Source: CAMLOF01 sp041913045 (GTDB lineage Bacteria > Pseudomonadota > Gammaproteobacteria > Burkholderiales > Burkholderiaceae_C). Taken from it: a stretch of 64,000 nt of DNA. The notes beneath the pieces are model-generated. The model was given only the letters and a program-made list of their open reading frames with translations. It did not search any database and was not told the origin of the DNA. This document shows, piece after piece, positions 22,477 to 30,912 of this stretch (the stretch's first letter is position 1; each line of letters begins with the position of its first letter). The stretch covers positions 1 through 64,000 of the forward strand of contig JAYSGB010000016.1 of NCBI GenBank assembly GCA_041913045.1, given 5' to 3'. A program made the translations under genes and the position numbers.

Positions 22477-25287
22477 TCAGTGCGTGGCGGCGCGCCGCTG
22501 CAACACTCCGATGGGCGGCGCCCAGCGCGCACCGGGTGGTTTCTTGGAGGTCACCAGCGTCACGTCGGCCGGCTCAAACACTTCCACGTTGTGGGTGATG
22601 GGGGTGGTCAGCACGTACTGCGCGCGGGTGGACTTGAGGAAGTGGCCCACCAGTTGGATGTTCCTCACGTCCAAATGTGCGAAGGGTTCGTCGATGAACA
22701 CAAAGCCGCCGGGCGTTTCTTCGTCCTTGAGCAGACCGACCAGCAGGATGAGCGACTTGATGACTTGCTGCCCGCCTGAGGCCTCACCATCGTTCAGGCC
22801 GATCTGCCCCTTGCCGTCGAAGTTGAAGTTGACCTTGAGTTCGGCCTGGCGCAGCACGGTGTCGTCGTTGTCCAGATGCGGCAGGTCGGCGCTGACCTCT
22901 ACGCCCGCCAGTTGCCCCAGTTCAACAATGTTCTTGCGGTAGCGCTTGACGGTGGTGCGCAACACGTCGATGTAGCGCTCCCGAGCGTTGTTGACCGCGA
23001 CGCTGGCAGCGTTGTTGCTGGCCTCGCGCGTTTGCAGCACCTGCTTTTGGCCCTGAACGCTGGCCGCCATGAGGGTGTGCTTTTCTTCAACCGTGGGATC
23101 CGTCTCCCACTCGCCTTGCTCCAGCTCACGCTCCACGGCTTTTCCACGAAATTCGGCCTGGGTGGCATTGTGGAAGGTGTCCCTCAGGGCCTGGATGGCT
23201 TCTGCACGTATCCAGCGCGCTGGAAACCTGGCCTTCTGCTGGGCAGACGCGAGTGAGCGCTGGCGCAAGGCTGCCCGCTTGCTTTCCCATTCGCTCTCGT
23301 ACCTTCGGGCTTCGCCTTCGTTTTGCTCCAGGCGCTTCAAGATGCCTTTGTAGACAACATCGAGTTCGCCTTCGCGCTTCCAGGCTTGCTTGTAGTCGTC
23401 GTCCATCTTCTGCCAGCGCTGCCCAGCCGCCTGGCGGGCCAGAACGAGCTGCGGCAGCTGCTGGCGCGCCTGTTCGAATTCGTCGCTGCGGCGAGCCAGC
23501 TCGGCAGCGGCGCTGATGCCCTTGGCTGCATCCTCGGCTGCCGTGAGCTGGCGCTTGTTGGTCGCCTGCTCATTGGCCACCACCCCCAGCTGTTTGTCCA
23601 GTTCCGCCAGCCGGGCTTCGATGGACTCGCGTCGGCTTGCCACCGCCGCCGCGCCGAACTGGTGCTGGCCGGGATCGACCCACACGCTGCGCCCGCCCCG
23701 CCCGTCGCGCCAATAGGCTTGGGGGGTGATCCACTCGCCACCCGCTTTCGCACCTTCCGATGGGCTTGCCACCCGGCGGATCTGCTCGAGTTGGCGCAAC
23801 AGCCATGCGGGCGCGGTGTCGGCGAAACGCAGCACTGCCAGCAGGCTGGCGGAGTCTGGCTGCCGCGGGGCCTCGGCGGCATCGGCCACGACGTAGTGGC
23901 GGTAGCGCTCGCGCTCGGCCAGCTCCATGGCCTTGACTTCGTCACCCTTGTTCTTGAGCACGACGACCCAGCGGGCCGCACGCAGCACGCCCTCGGCGGC
24001 ATCGCGCCATTGGGGGTCGGTGATCTCGATCACGTCGGCCAGCACATGGTGCGCTATACCTGCCTGGCGCAACACACGCAGGAAGCCCGATACGTCGGGC
24101 GGCGGCGGTGCCTGCCGCTGGCCTTGCAAGGCGTCCAACGCGGCCTGTGCCCGTTCACGCTCCAGCTTCAGCCCGTGCCAACGGGCATCCAGCTTTGACT
24201 TCTCGGCCTGCAGCATCTGCAGGCGTTCAGTCAATTGTTCGGCATTGCCTTCCACTTTGGCCAATGCCAGCAGTTCGTCTGCATGCTTGACCACCAGTGC
24301 CACCGGCCTTTCGTTGGCGTTCGCTTCCTGCAGGGCTTGGTGGGCTTCGGCCTTGGCTTTCTCCAGGCGCTCTACGGCGGCCTTAGCCTCAGTCATCTCC
24401 CGCGACAGTTGCAACAGCCGCTCGCGGTCGGCCTTTTGCTGGCGGATCGCGGCTGCGTGGGTGATGCGGTGGCGGTGCAACTCCCTCAGCCGGTTGGCCA
24501 CTTCCTGGCGTTCTTCACTCCACGCCAGTACCGGAATCACTTCGGTCCAGAGCTTTTCTTTCTCGCGCAGCTTGTCCTGGTACTGGCGGTAGAGGTTGAC
24601 GCGCGCGTCGAGTTGGGCCAACTGCGCCTCGCCATGGGTCAACTCGCGCTTGGCCATTTCCACCTCTTCGGCCACCTCCTTCTGGTGGCGGCGCGCCTCT
24701 TCGTAGCGGTCCAGCACTTCCTGGTCGCCGAACACGTCGAACACGAGCCGCAGCAGCTCCTTGGGCGAGTATTCGCACAGGCGGTCGGTCTGGCCTTGCT
24801 CCAGCGCCAGCACGCGCGCGATGGCGCGCGACAGGCCAGCACCTTCCAGCCGCTTGCGCCAGCTCTCGATGCCCAACCAGTCTTTCTCAGGAATCTGCGT
24901 CAGCGCCTCGATAGCAACATCACCCTCGGCCATGTGATAGCGGCGCTGCCAATCACCGCCATTGCGCTCGATGCGGCAAACCAGGGTCACCTGGTCGCTG
25001 TAGAGCAGACAACGGGCAAACGGGCGGCTGGAGCTTTGGCGGCCATGCGCCCTGTTGTCCACGGTAGCGCGCAGCCAGGCGGAATCGGCGTTGGCATGGC
25101 GAGCATAGGTTTTGTAGCTGCGTCCACCCGAACATTCGAGCCCAAGCAGTGTGCGCATGGCATCCAGCAGCGTTGTCTTGCCCGATCCGTTGGGTCCGGC
25201 CACGGTGATGATGGAGCCGTCCAGTGGCAGCGTGAGCCGCTGGCAGTAGTCCCAGTGCAGCAGTTCTAGGGATTGGAGATGGAACAT
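22477..25287 (-). CDS. jetC: Wadjet protein JetC (MukB/SMC-like ATPase)
   Basis: This is a 936-residue SMC-type ATPase. The N-terminal P-loop GPNGSGKTT is at 31-39. Long coiled-coil segments (about 190-390 and 560-780) flank a central globular hinge-like region. The C-terminal head has the signature GEASGGQQVIKS followed by Walker B FVFIDEP. This is the DNA-translocating subunit of the Wadjet complex, the MukB counterpart. It is somewhat short for an SMC protein, implying short arms. It starts 4 bases after the jetB stop on the minus strand. Confidence 0.92.
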   Translation of the reverse strand: MFHLQSLELLHWDYCQRLTLPLDGSIITVAGPNGSGKTTLLDAMRTLLGLECSGGRSYKTYARHANADSAWLRATVDNRAHGRQSSSRPFARCLLYSDQVTLVCRIERNGGDWQRRYHMAEGDVAIEALTQIPEKDWLGIESWRKRLEGAGLSRAIARVLALEQGQTDRLCEYSPKELLRLVFDVFGDQEVLDRYEEARRHQKEVAEEVEMAKRELTHGEAQLAQLDARVNLYRQYQDKLREKEKLWTEVIPVLAWSEERQEVANRLRELHRHRITHAAAIRQQKADRERLLQLSREMTEAKAAVERLEKAKAEAHQALQEANANERPVALVVKHADELLALAKVEGNAEQLTERLQMLQAEKSKLDARWHGLKLERERAQAALDALQGQRQAPPPPDVSGFLRVLRQAGIAHHVLADVIEITDPQWRDAAEGVLRAARWVVVLKNKGDEVKAMELAERERYRHYVVADAAEAPRQPDSASLLAVLRFADTAPAWLLRQLEQIRRVASPSEGAKAGGEWITPQAYWRDGRGGRSVWVDPGQHQFGAAAVASRRESIEARLAELDKQLGVVANEQATNKRQLTAAEDAAKGISAAAELARRSDEFEQARQQLPQLVLARQAAGQRWQKMDDDYKQAWKREGELDVVYKGILKRLEQNEGEARRYESEWESKRAALRQRSLASAQQKARFPARWIRAEAIQALRDTFHNATQAEFRGKAVERELEQGEWETDPTVEEKHTLMAASVQGQKQVLQTREASNNAASVAVNNARERYIDVLRTTVKRYRKNIVELGQLAGVEVSADLPHLDNDDTVLRQAELKVNFNFDGKGQIGLNDGEASGGQQVIKSLILLVGLLKDEETPGGFVFIDEPFAHLDVRNIQLVGHFLKSTRAQYVLTTPITHNVEVFEPADVTLVTSKKPPGARWAPPIGVLQRRAATH

Positions 25288-25291
25288 GTCT

Positions 25292-25969
25292 TCAGTGGTC
25301 CTCGTCTACCGGCTCTGTTTCTGATGCCTGTGCCCGCGTGCGTGCCAGCACGGCGCTCAAGGTGCCGTCGAGGATGCGCGGCGCGAGCACGTCGTAGTCG
25401 AGCAGCAGGTCAAGCAACGGACCTTCGGCAATGTCTTCGCCCTTGCGTACGATGAAGCCATGGTTCTCCAGTCGGCGCAGGTTGCCGTCGAGCCGGGTTT
25501 TCTTGCCCAGTTGCACACCGAAATCGGCCAGCAATGCCTTGTATGACACGGTGGGGCTGACCGACTCCGCACGGGGCATGGGCCGTTCGGCGCTGAACAT
25601 CTCGCCCTGGCTGTCGCCCTCGGCCCCGGCATCGCGCGCGGCTTGGCGTTCGCGTTTGGGCAGGACGATGAGCGCCCACAGGACCACCAGCAGCGAAACC
25701 GCGTCACGCGGCAGGTCGATGTTGTTGTGGCTGTTGAGCCCGGCCTCGCCAAAGACGGCATGTTCAACCGGGCGCACCATGGCGGTGGTGACGTGATCGG
25801 CGTGGATGTTGTCCACCAGCCGCAGGCCCACCTGGGCCAGGCGGTCTTCAACGGCTTGCCACAAATCGGCATCCACCAAAGCGCGTTTGACGCGAGGGTG
25901 CTGGCGCGGCAGCCAGCGGCGCGCCAGAAGCTCTGCCGCCAGCAGAGCGGCTTCGTCAGGGGTGTTCAT
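25292..25969 (-). CDS. jetB: Wadjet protein JetB (MukE-like)
   Basis: This 225-residue protein occupies the MukE-like position between jetA and jetC. A central segment (SYKALLADFGVQLGKKTRLDGNLRRLENHGFI) has winged-helix character typical of kleisin-associated KITE/MukE proteins. Acidic residues at the end (SETEPVDEDH) form a disordered tail. The start overlaps the jetA stop by 14 bases. Its role in family terms is to bind the JetA kleisin and regulate the SMC motor. Confidence 0.85.
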   Translation of the reverse strand: MNTPDEAALLAAELLARRWLPRQHPRVKRALVDADLWQAVEDRLAQVGLRLVDNIHADHVTTAMVRPVEHAVFGEAGLNSHNNIDLPRDAVSLLVVLWALIVLPKRERQAARDAGAEGDSQGEMFSAERPMPRAESVSPTVSYKALLADFGVQLGKKTRLDGNLRRLENHGFIVRKGEDIAEGPLLDLLLDYDVLAPRILDGTLSAVLARTRAQASETEPVDEDH

Positions 25970-27281
25970 GGTCGTGTGTTTCCTGTGTGGCTGAGCGCGC
26001 GGCGAGGTGGCCTTCGCTCATGGCCAGTACGTGTGGATCGTCCTGTGGGGTCACGGTGGTGCCCAGCACGGCCTGCCAGCCGGATCGAGCCAACTCGCCG
26101 GTCTGCCCCTTGAGGGTCTGTGCCTGGGCATCACCCAGCAAGGGCAGCAGTTGCATGCGATAGGCAGCCTGGGCAAAGCGCCCACCCAGCACGGCCGCCC
26201 CCAATGGGCGGTGCTCGGGCGGGGTAGCCTGTGCGCCTCCACGCCACTCTGCAAGCAGGCAAATGAGGCCTTCAAGCTCGGGCGGCATGCGGGGCACCTC
26301 CAACTGGCCGCTGCCCGCCTGGCTGGGTGGTGGTAAGCCTGTTGAGCGCTGTGGGTCGGGCCGGTCGCGCTCAAATTCACCTTCGGCCACATCAAGCAAG
26401 TCGTGCTGGCTGATGAAGACGGGAGCCACCCCGGTGGAAAGTGCCTCGGCCAGCAAGGTGTGCAAGGCGTCATGGTCTTGCAACCACTGCCGCACGTCGG
26501 TGCTGGTCACCCCCGTACTGCCCAAGGTGACGCGCTGGCGGTCTGCCTGTTGCATGGCGCGCGTGAACTGGCTGGCCATGGACAGCAGGCGGGCTTGGGC
26601 ATAACCCAAGGCGCGGGCTTCTTTTTCTAGACGGGGGTCTTCGGTTTCGGTGCGGATGAGCGCGGTCAACGCATGGCCGGCCTTGTCCACCAGTTGCAAT
26701 GCACGCTCGAAGCGAGGCTGAGCCTGGCGCAGCCGCGCCTCGGAGCCGCTGGTGATGGCGTCGGCAAAATCGTCGTGTAGCCGCGCCAATTGTGCATGCA
26801 GGTGGCGCAGCTGGCTGGGGTCGGCCAGGCCCAGGGCATGCGCCCCGGCCACCTGCGCGAGCAATGGCGCCAGGTCGTCGTCGTCCCCCGAGGCCTGCGT
26901 AAGGGGCGCGAGCAACCCGTGCACCTGACGAGCCAGCGTGGACAGGGCGTAGTCCTGCGAAGTGGCGTCCCACACCAACAGTCCGGCATCGCGAAAGCGC
27001 TTGAGCACGTTGTCCAGCGCCTGCGGCAGCAGTGCATGAAAGAGCTGGTTGAGGTCTTCGCGCGAGATGCGCCCATGGGGCACACTGGCCAATTCCACGA
27101 AGCACCACACACGTAACTGCACCACGGCGGGCGGTCCGCTAAAAAGCCCGCGCAAGGCGTCCAAAACGTTGAGGCGCTGGCTTACCGCCCAGGCCAGCGG
27201 GGAGTCCGACGCGGACGAGGGATCGCGGAAGTAGGATTCAAAACTGCCCCCCTCGTGTTCTTGTTCATTCTGTGGATCCAT
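25956..27281 (-). CDS. jetA: Wadjet protein JetA (kleisin, MukF-like)
   Basis: This 441-residue protein is the first gene of the Wadjet operon. The acidic N-terminus is followed by winged-helix-like segments (about 30-115; GRISREDLNQLFHAL, FRDAGLLVWD), then a long helical bundle (about 150-270) as expected for a MukF-type kleisin that bridges the SMC heads. It starts at ATG 27281 and the stop overlaps jetB by 14 bases. The upstream about 200 bases should hold the operon promoter. Assignment rests strongly on the four-gene context. Confidence 0.85.
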   Translation of the reverse strand: MDPQNEQEHEGGSFESYFRDPSSASDSPLAWAVSQRLNVLDALRGLFSGPPAVVQLRVWCFVELASVPHGRISREDLNQLFHALLPQALDNVLKRFRDAGLLVWDATSQDYALSTLARQVHGLLAPLTQASGDDDDLAPLLAQVAGAHALGLADPSQLRHLHAQLARLHDDFADAITSGSEARLRQAQPRFERALQLVDKAGHALTALIRTETEDPRLEKEARALGYAQARLLSMASQFTRAMQQADRQRVTLGSTGVTSTDVRQWLQDHDALHTLLAEALSTGVAPVFISQHDLLDVAEGEFERDRPDPQRSTGLPPPSQAGSGQLEVPRMPPELEGLICLLAEWRGGAQATPPEHRPLGAAVLGGRFAQAAYRMQLLPLLGDAQAQTLKGQTGELARSGWQAVLGTTVTPQDDPHVLAMSEGHLAARSATQETHDHEHP

Positions 27282-27519
27282 CCGCGCATTTTGCCCAAGT
27301 TGGCGTACCGTCTTGCCAAGTCGCCGGTGTACGCAACTCGCGTGAGATGAGTTCTGCTAGGATTGGCTTCGAGATGAGGCGCCACACCTCATGGCTCGTT
27401 GAGGTTACCCGACGACGCTGCCCAGACCGGATACCGGCAGGCCGCCAACGACAAACAAAGTTTGCCTTGGCCGCCCGATCGCGCTAGTGGCATGCGCGCT
27501 TATTGCCGGAGTGGTCCTC

Positions 27520-27876
27520 ATGACACGACTTGTCCGCTTACGCCACGCTGCATTTGTGCGGCAGCAGGGGCGTTGTTTCTACTGCGAACTGGCCATGGCT
27601 CAGGCGCAAGACCTCGAAGCATTCGCAAAAAGCCACGGCATCAGCCCAAAGCAGGCGCGCTGCCTGTTGTGCACTGCAGAGCACTTGCATGCGCGCTGCG
27701 ACGGCGGCAAGGACCTCCCCGACAACATCGTTGCAGCTTGCTGGCTATGCAACTGGCGCAGGCACAAGCGCCCTCACCCACTTGATGCCGAGCGGTATCG
27801 GCAGCTTGTAAGGCGCCGGGTAGCTGCCGGGCATTGGCATGATGAGAAAGTACTTGCTCGGTGCAGAACGGCGTAG
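27520..27876 (+). CDS. HNH endonuclease family protein
   Basis: This 118-residue protein starts at ATG 27520 (MTRLVRLRHAAFVRQQG). Zinc-binding CFYC and a later CWLCN flank the HNH core (TAEHLHARCDGG, DNIVAACWLCNWRRHK), so the metal-dependent nuclease motif is complete. A second pair, CLLC, lies just before the H. It stands alone between Wadjet and an unknown gene, reading away from jetA. It could be a restriction-type nuclease, a homing-type remnant or an accessory of a neighbouring system. An earlier in-frame start at 27487 adds a hydrophobic stretch and is less convincing. Confidence 0.8.
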   Translation: MTRLVRLRHAAFVRQQGRCFYCELAMAQAQDLEAFAKSHGISPKQARCLLCTAEHLHARCDGGKDLPDNIVAACWLCNWRRHKRPHPLDAERYRQLVRRRVAAGHWHDEKVLARCRTA

Positions 27877-28247
27877 CGTGACGCTGAAATAGATCAAAGA
27901 ATGGTCAACACGACTGCATTCAGTTGACTCAACCATATTCACCCTCCGTAATAGGCGACTACACAGGAGTGCAGCGGTCATTGGTCGATAGCCAGAGCTG
28001 GAAGCGCGACAGCGGCATGCGCACCAATGCGTCATGAATTTTCTCGAGTACATATCGCATCAATCACCAAGAGATTCGGCGATCAGCACGACACAACGAA
28101 GCTCAGATATGAGATTCAAACGAAGAAAAAAAGAGTTTTACTCCCACCCAAACAATCCAACACGGCCATTTTGATGGAACATCAAAGGTGATGCATCTCT
28201 AAGAGCACAAGATGATGCAGCGTCAAACCCGAATCAGGAGTAACAAA
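27877..28247. other. Intergenic stretch without a supported gene
   Basis: These 371 bases become AT-rich towards 28140 (TTCAAACGAAGAAAAAAAGAG). A minus-strand open frame overlaps the HNH gene end but lacks a convincing ribosome site and composition. The promoter and ribosome site of the next gene (AGGAG 28236-28240) lie at the right end. Confidence 0.4.
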
Positions 28248-28616
28248 ATGCCTCTGCCTGGCGAGATCAACCTCTCTACACCCGCTGCAACCGAAGCTGC
28301 CATCGGCCTCCCGATTGAAATGATAGGCCCAGTGCTGGACGAAATCATGACAATCATTACGCATTGCGAGCATTCAAAACATTGGATACAGCACAACATG
28401 CACAACACGAGGTACAGCGCCATCGATTTGCTTGACGCCATGATCCCTTATCTCCACCATGAACATTCGATCGATGACGGAGTAACCACTTCCCCAGAAA
28501 TTGCACGAATCACATTGGGAATTATGCGATGCCGAAAAATCAACTTTGCACTTTACGTAGCAATCGCAGATGAAATCGTTAAAATCGCAAAGTCAAGGCG
28601 TCCACGAAGGACTTGA
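28248..28616 (+). CDS. Hypothetical protein, His-rich helical
   Basis: This 122-residue product starts at ATG 28248, chosen because AGGAG sits at 28236-28240. It has no signal peptide, membrane segment or recognised motif. Its His-rich middle (CEHSKHWIQHNMHN) and Lys/Arg-rich tail (KIAKSRRPRRT) are the only conspicuous features. Base composition is lower in GC than the neighbouring defence operons, in line with the following integrase/kfrA block. A terminator (28681-28701) follows on the same strand. Confidence 0.55.
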   Translation: MPLPGEINLSTPAATEAAIGLPIEMIGPVLDEIMTIITHCEHSKHWIQHNMHNTRYSAIDLLDAMIPYLHHEHSIDDGVTTSPEIARITLGIMRCRKINFALYVAIADEIVKIAKSRRPRRT

Positions 28617-28676
28617 TCTGAATCCCCAATCGGTCAATCTACCAGATGACTTGGGAAAGCACCACTAATGCGCAAA

Positions 28677-29549
28677 TCATGCCGGGCCCGCCCGGCTTTT
28701 TAATGACTGATGCACCTCAGTATGAGCACCACTTGAAGCCTTTAACTTGACTGCAGCGATATCCACACTTGAAGGCCGAACGATTAGACCGCCCTTTGCT
28801 GTAGTCTTTCGAGCATAGTGCTGACCAGCAGTTCTGTCTGTGGCATGCCCCATCATTGCAGCAACGTCAACCTTCGGCAAGCGCTTTTTAGCTTCTGCGG
28901 CAAACATATGCCTTGCAGTGTATAGACTTGGCAACAGTTTCCTCTTTGGCCAAATGCTCAGAGCCGCCACACGAATTGCATACCGTACGTGGGCATACTG
29001 AGACTTGAAGTCAAGTCTGAGCTGAAAAATCAGCGCAGCGATATTTCTAAGCTCTTGATCGCTCTCGACATGCAAAGTACGAGTTTCGCCATGTGCGCGG
29101 CCATTGGTACTTTTTGCATTGGCCACGACTAAACGATTTTCTTCAAGCCTGGCAAAGCGCCACTCGCACGGCCGGAGTCCGGTGATGTAACCGGCTCTCA
29201 ACCACACGGCAGCCACTTTTTCATTTTTTCTTTCCAGAACACCGAGTAGTCGAAGCAGATCTGGCCACTGAAATGCTTTCGCTTTTTTTGCTGCCGTCTT
29301 TCGTATGGGCTGCTTTTCGCCACGAGCGTTCCTCACGACTTCAACTAGATCATCTCTACCTTTTTCAACCCACGCCCGAGAAAATGCGGCCTTGTACTGT
29401 CTAACCGTGGCCCTCGAGAGTGTTGGCGCGACTTCCAATAAATGTCTCGCTAAGTGTTCATCCGATCCAATTCTCCTGAGCGCGTTCTCATAAATTTTTT
29501 CATACGAAGCAAGGGTTCCGGGGGTTCTCTGCATGTTATTGCTAAACAT
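28677..29549 (-). CDS. Tyrosine recombinase/integrase
   Basis: This 290-residue integrase has the first catalytic arginine in YITGLRPCEWR, a box 2 reading LYTARHMFAAEAK and a late MMGHATDRTAGQHYAR with the nucleophile tyrosine. In box 2 the usual leading His is replaced (YTARH for HxxRH), which may alter activity. An N-terminal SAM-like region precedes it. The last codons overlap a GC hairpin at 28681-28696. It is divergently arranged with the KfrA-like gene across a 500-base repeat-rich spacer, suggesting a small integrated unit. Composition is AT-richer than the flanks. Confidence 0.82.
   Translation of the reverse strand: MFSNNMQRTPGTLASYEKIYENALRRIGSDEHLARHLLEVAPTLSRATVRQYKAAFSRAWVEKGRDDLVEVVRNARGEKQPIRKTAAKKAKAFQWPDLLRLLGVLERKNEKVAAVWLRAGYITGLRPCEWRFARLEENRLVVANAKSTNGRAHGETRTLHVESDQELRNIAALIFQLRLDFKSQYAHVRYAIRVAALSIWPKRKLLPSLYTARHMFAAEAKKRLPKVDVAAMMGHATDRTAGQHYARKTTAKGGLIVRPSSVDIAAVKLKASSGAHTEVHQSLKSRAGPA
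28681..28701 (+). terminator. Rho-independent terminator overlapping the integrase 3' end
   Basis: GCCGGG (28681-28686), loop CCCG, CCCGGC (28691-28696), then TTTTT. It terminates the small + strand gene ending at 28616. On the minus strand the same bases encode the integrase C-terminus. Confidence 0.8.
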
Positions 29550-30008
29550 AGATCCTCACATCAGATCGGGAAGGCTTCCACGCAGCCGTACGACCCGACA
29601 AACAACTGCAAGTTTCACCCAGCACAAAAACTAGCGAAAATTCCTGCCTCTTGCTGGAAACTTGCAACCAACCAGATGCATGCCGACACAAGTTGCATCC
29701 ATTCAATCGCAACTCGGAGAAGTTTTCGTACATTTGTACGCAATCTCTGCTGAAATTGCATCCGCATGTACGCAAAATCACTCCGCAGTAACGCTCCAAG
29801 CAATTTTTGAATACAGTTGGACGCATTTTTGCAGCTGGGCTGGGCTCCCCCTCGGGTACATGACCGGCTGCGACGGAACATGGCCCTCTCTTACATTGCT
29901 TGTGATAGTGCCAGGCATTCACCAACTGCTTACATGGGGACACCTGTCTACATGCGACATTCCCGCACACCCACACCATACCGAAAGAATCTGCACGATT
30001 TCTATGTC
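29550..30008. promoter_or_regulatory. Repeat-rich spacer between integrase and kfrA-like gene
   Basis: No gene is supported in this AT-rich stretch. TGCAAGTTTC (29607-29616) is perfectly inverted as GAAACTTGCA (29657-29666). TTGCATCC occurs twice, near 29693 and 29757, and GTACG/CGTAC motifs cluster at about 29728-29776. Such clustered short repeats are typical of integrase arm or att-site regions and of plasmid-like partition or replication controls. Confidence 0.5.
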
Positions 30009-30048
30009 TTAGTTTGTTAGTTTGTTAGTTTGTTCATAAGGATATAAT
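30009..30048 (+). promoter_or_regulatory. Promoter with three tandem TTAGTTTG repeats (operator candidate)
   Basis: Three head-to-tail 8-bp units TTAGTTTG occupy 30009-30032, followed by a consensus -10 TATAAT at 30043-30048. The repeats cover the -35 position. The following gene encodes a KfrA-like DNA-binding protein, a family known to bind repeats in its own promoter, so autorepression is likely. The -10 overlaps the ATG at 30047, which argues for translation from 30071. Confidence 0.7.
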
Positions 30049-30070
30049 GTCCCACAATCAAGGAGTCCAA

Positions 30071-30757
30071 ATGCGCCAAGCCGAATACACGTCCGAGGAA
30101 ATTGTTGCTGCCGGACTTGAACTGCAGAGTAAGGGCCGCAGCATCACCGGCTTTGCACTTCGCAAAGTCATTGGCGGCGGTAACCCCGCACGACTCAAAC
30201 TAGTCTGGGACGAATACATCTCGAGTCATGAAGTCAATAAGACCTTGCCGGTCGCGGACTTGCCAATTGAAGTGGTCGAGGAGCTGGCTCTCGTGACCAA
30301 GTCATTCAGTGATCGAATTTCAGAGCTAGCCCTCAAGCTCAACGACAAGGCAGTCAAAGCGGCAGATCGCCGCGTACATGATGTAATACAGTCCGCGTCA
30401 GAGCAACGAAAACAGGCAGACCGAGAGCTAAATGACGCATCGCAGACGGTCGAAGACCTTGAGCGGTTGCTAGACGAAGTGAGGATAGAGGCTGAAACGA
30501 AGGCAAATCAAGTTGCGAATTTGCAAGCCGCGAATCAAGCGCAAGCGGTAGAGCTTGCTCAAATGCGCGAACGTATCGCAGTTTCTGAACAAACTGCTGA
30601 ACGGCTCAGAACAGAGCTTGACCAACAGAAACAGATAACTCAAGCCGCCACAGCAGCTCGAGACGAGGGAAGAGAAACCATCGCAAATCAGCGAGGCCAG
30701 ATTGAGGTGATGCAAACTCAAATCGCAGACCTAATGCGCGCCGTTGAGCGGAGGTAG
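30071..30757 (+). CDS. kfrA: KfrA-like DNA-binding coiled-coil protein
   Basis: The 228-residue product is read from ATG 30071 with AGGAG at 30061-30065; an upstream ATG at 30047 lies in the -10 box. The N-terminal domain (about 1-100; TSEEIVAAGLELQSKGRSITGFALRK, GGGNPARL) matches the KfrA N-terminal DNA-binding domain. From about 100 onward it is an almost unbroken alpha-helical coiled coil rich in Gln, Glu and Arg. KfrA proteins from plasmids bind repeated operators and help stability; integrase-linked versions occur in genomic islands. It most likely represses its own promoter through the TTAGTTTG repeats. Confidence 0.85.
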   Translation: MRQAEYTSEEIVAAGLELQSKGRSITGFALRKVIGGGNPARLKLVWDEYISSHEVNKTLPVADLPIEVVEELALVTKSFSDRISELALKLNDKAVKAADRRVHDVIQSASEQRKQADRELNDASQTVEDLERLLDEVRIEAETKANQVANLQAANQAQAVELAQMRERIAVSEQTAERLRTELDQQKQITQAATAARDEGRETIANQRGQIEVMQTQIADLMRAVERR

Positions 30758-30882
30758 GCAAGCACTGGACGACTCAACTAATAGAAAGTTAAGGAAGGTT
30801 TGCACAACCACAGCTCACGCGGGAGTTGTCGTTTGATTTTCCAGATGAGCCCAACTCACGGAGACTCCCACCTCCTCAACCC

Positions 30883-30912
30883 TAGTGGTCAATTTTGATT
30901 CGGCGCAATCAG
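30883..30912. other. Possible solo terminal repeat of an IS21-family element
   Basis: The stretch GTGGTCAATTTTGATTCGGCG resembles the multiple terminal repeats of IS21-type insertion sequences as I recall them. No transposase or second end is nearby, so at most it is a remnant at the boundary before the methylase-linked operon. Confidence 0.25.

Noticed and set aside
27745..28053. A 102-codon minus-strand frame overlapping the HNH gene end
   Set aside because: No ribosome site or known motif, and it overlaps a gene with a complete HNH motif.
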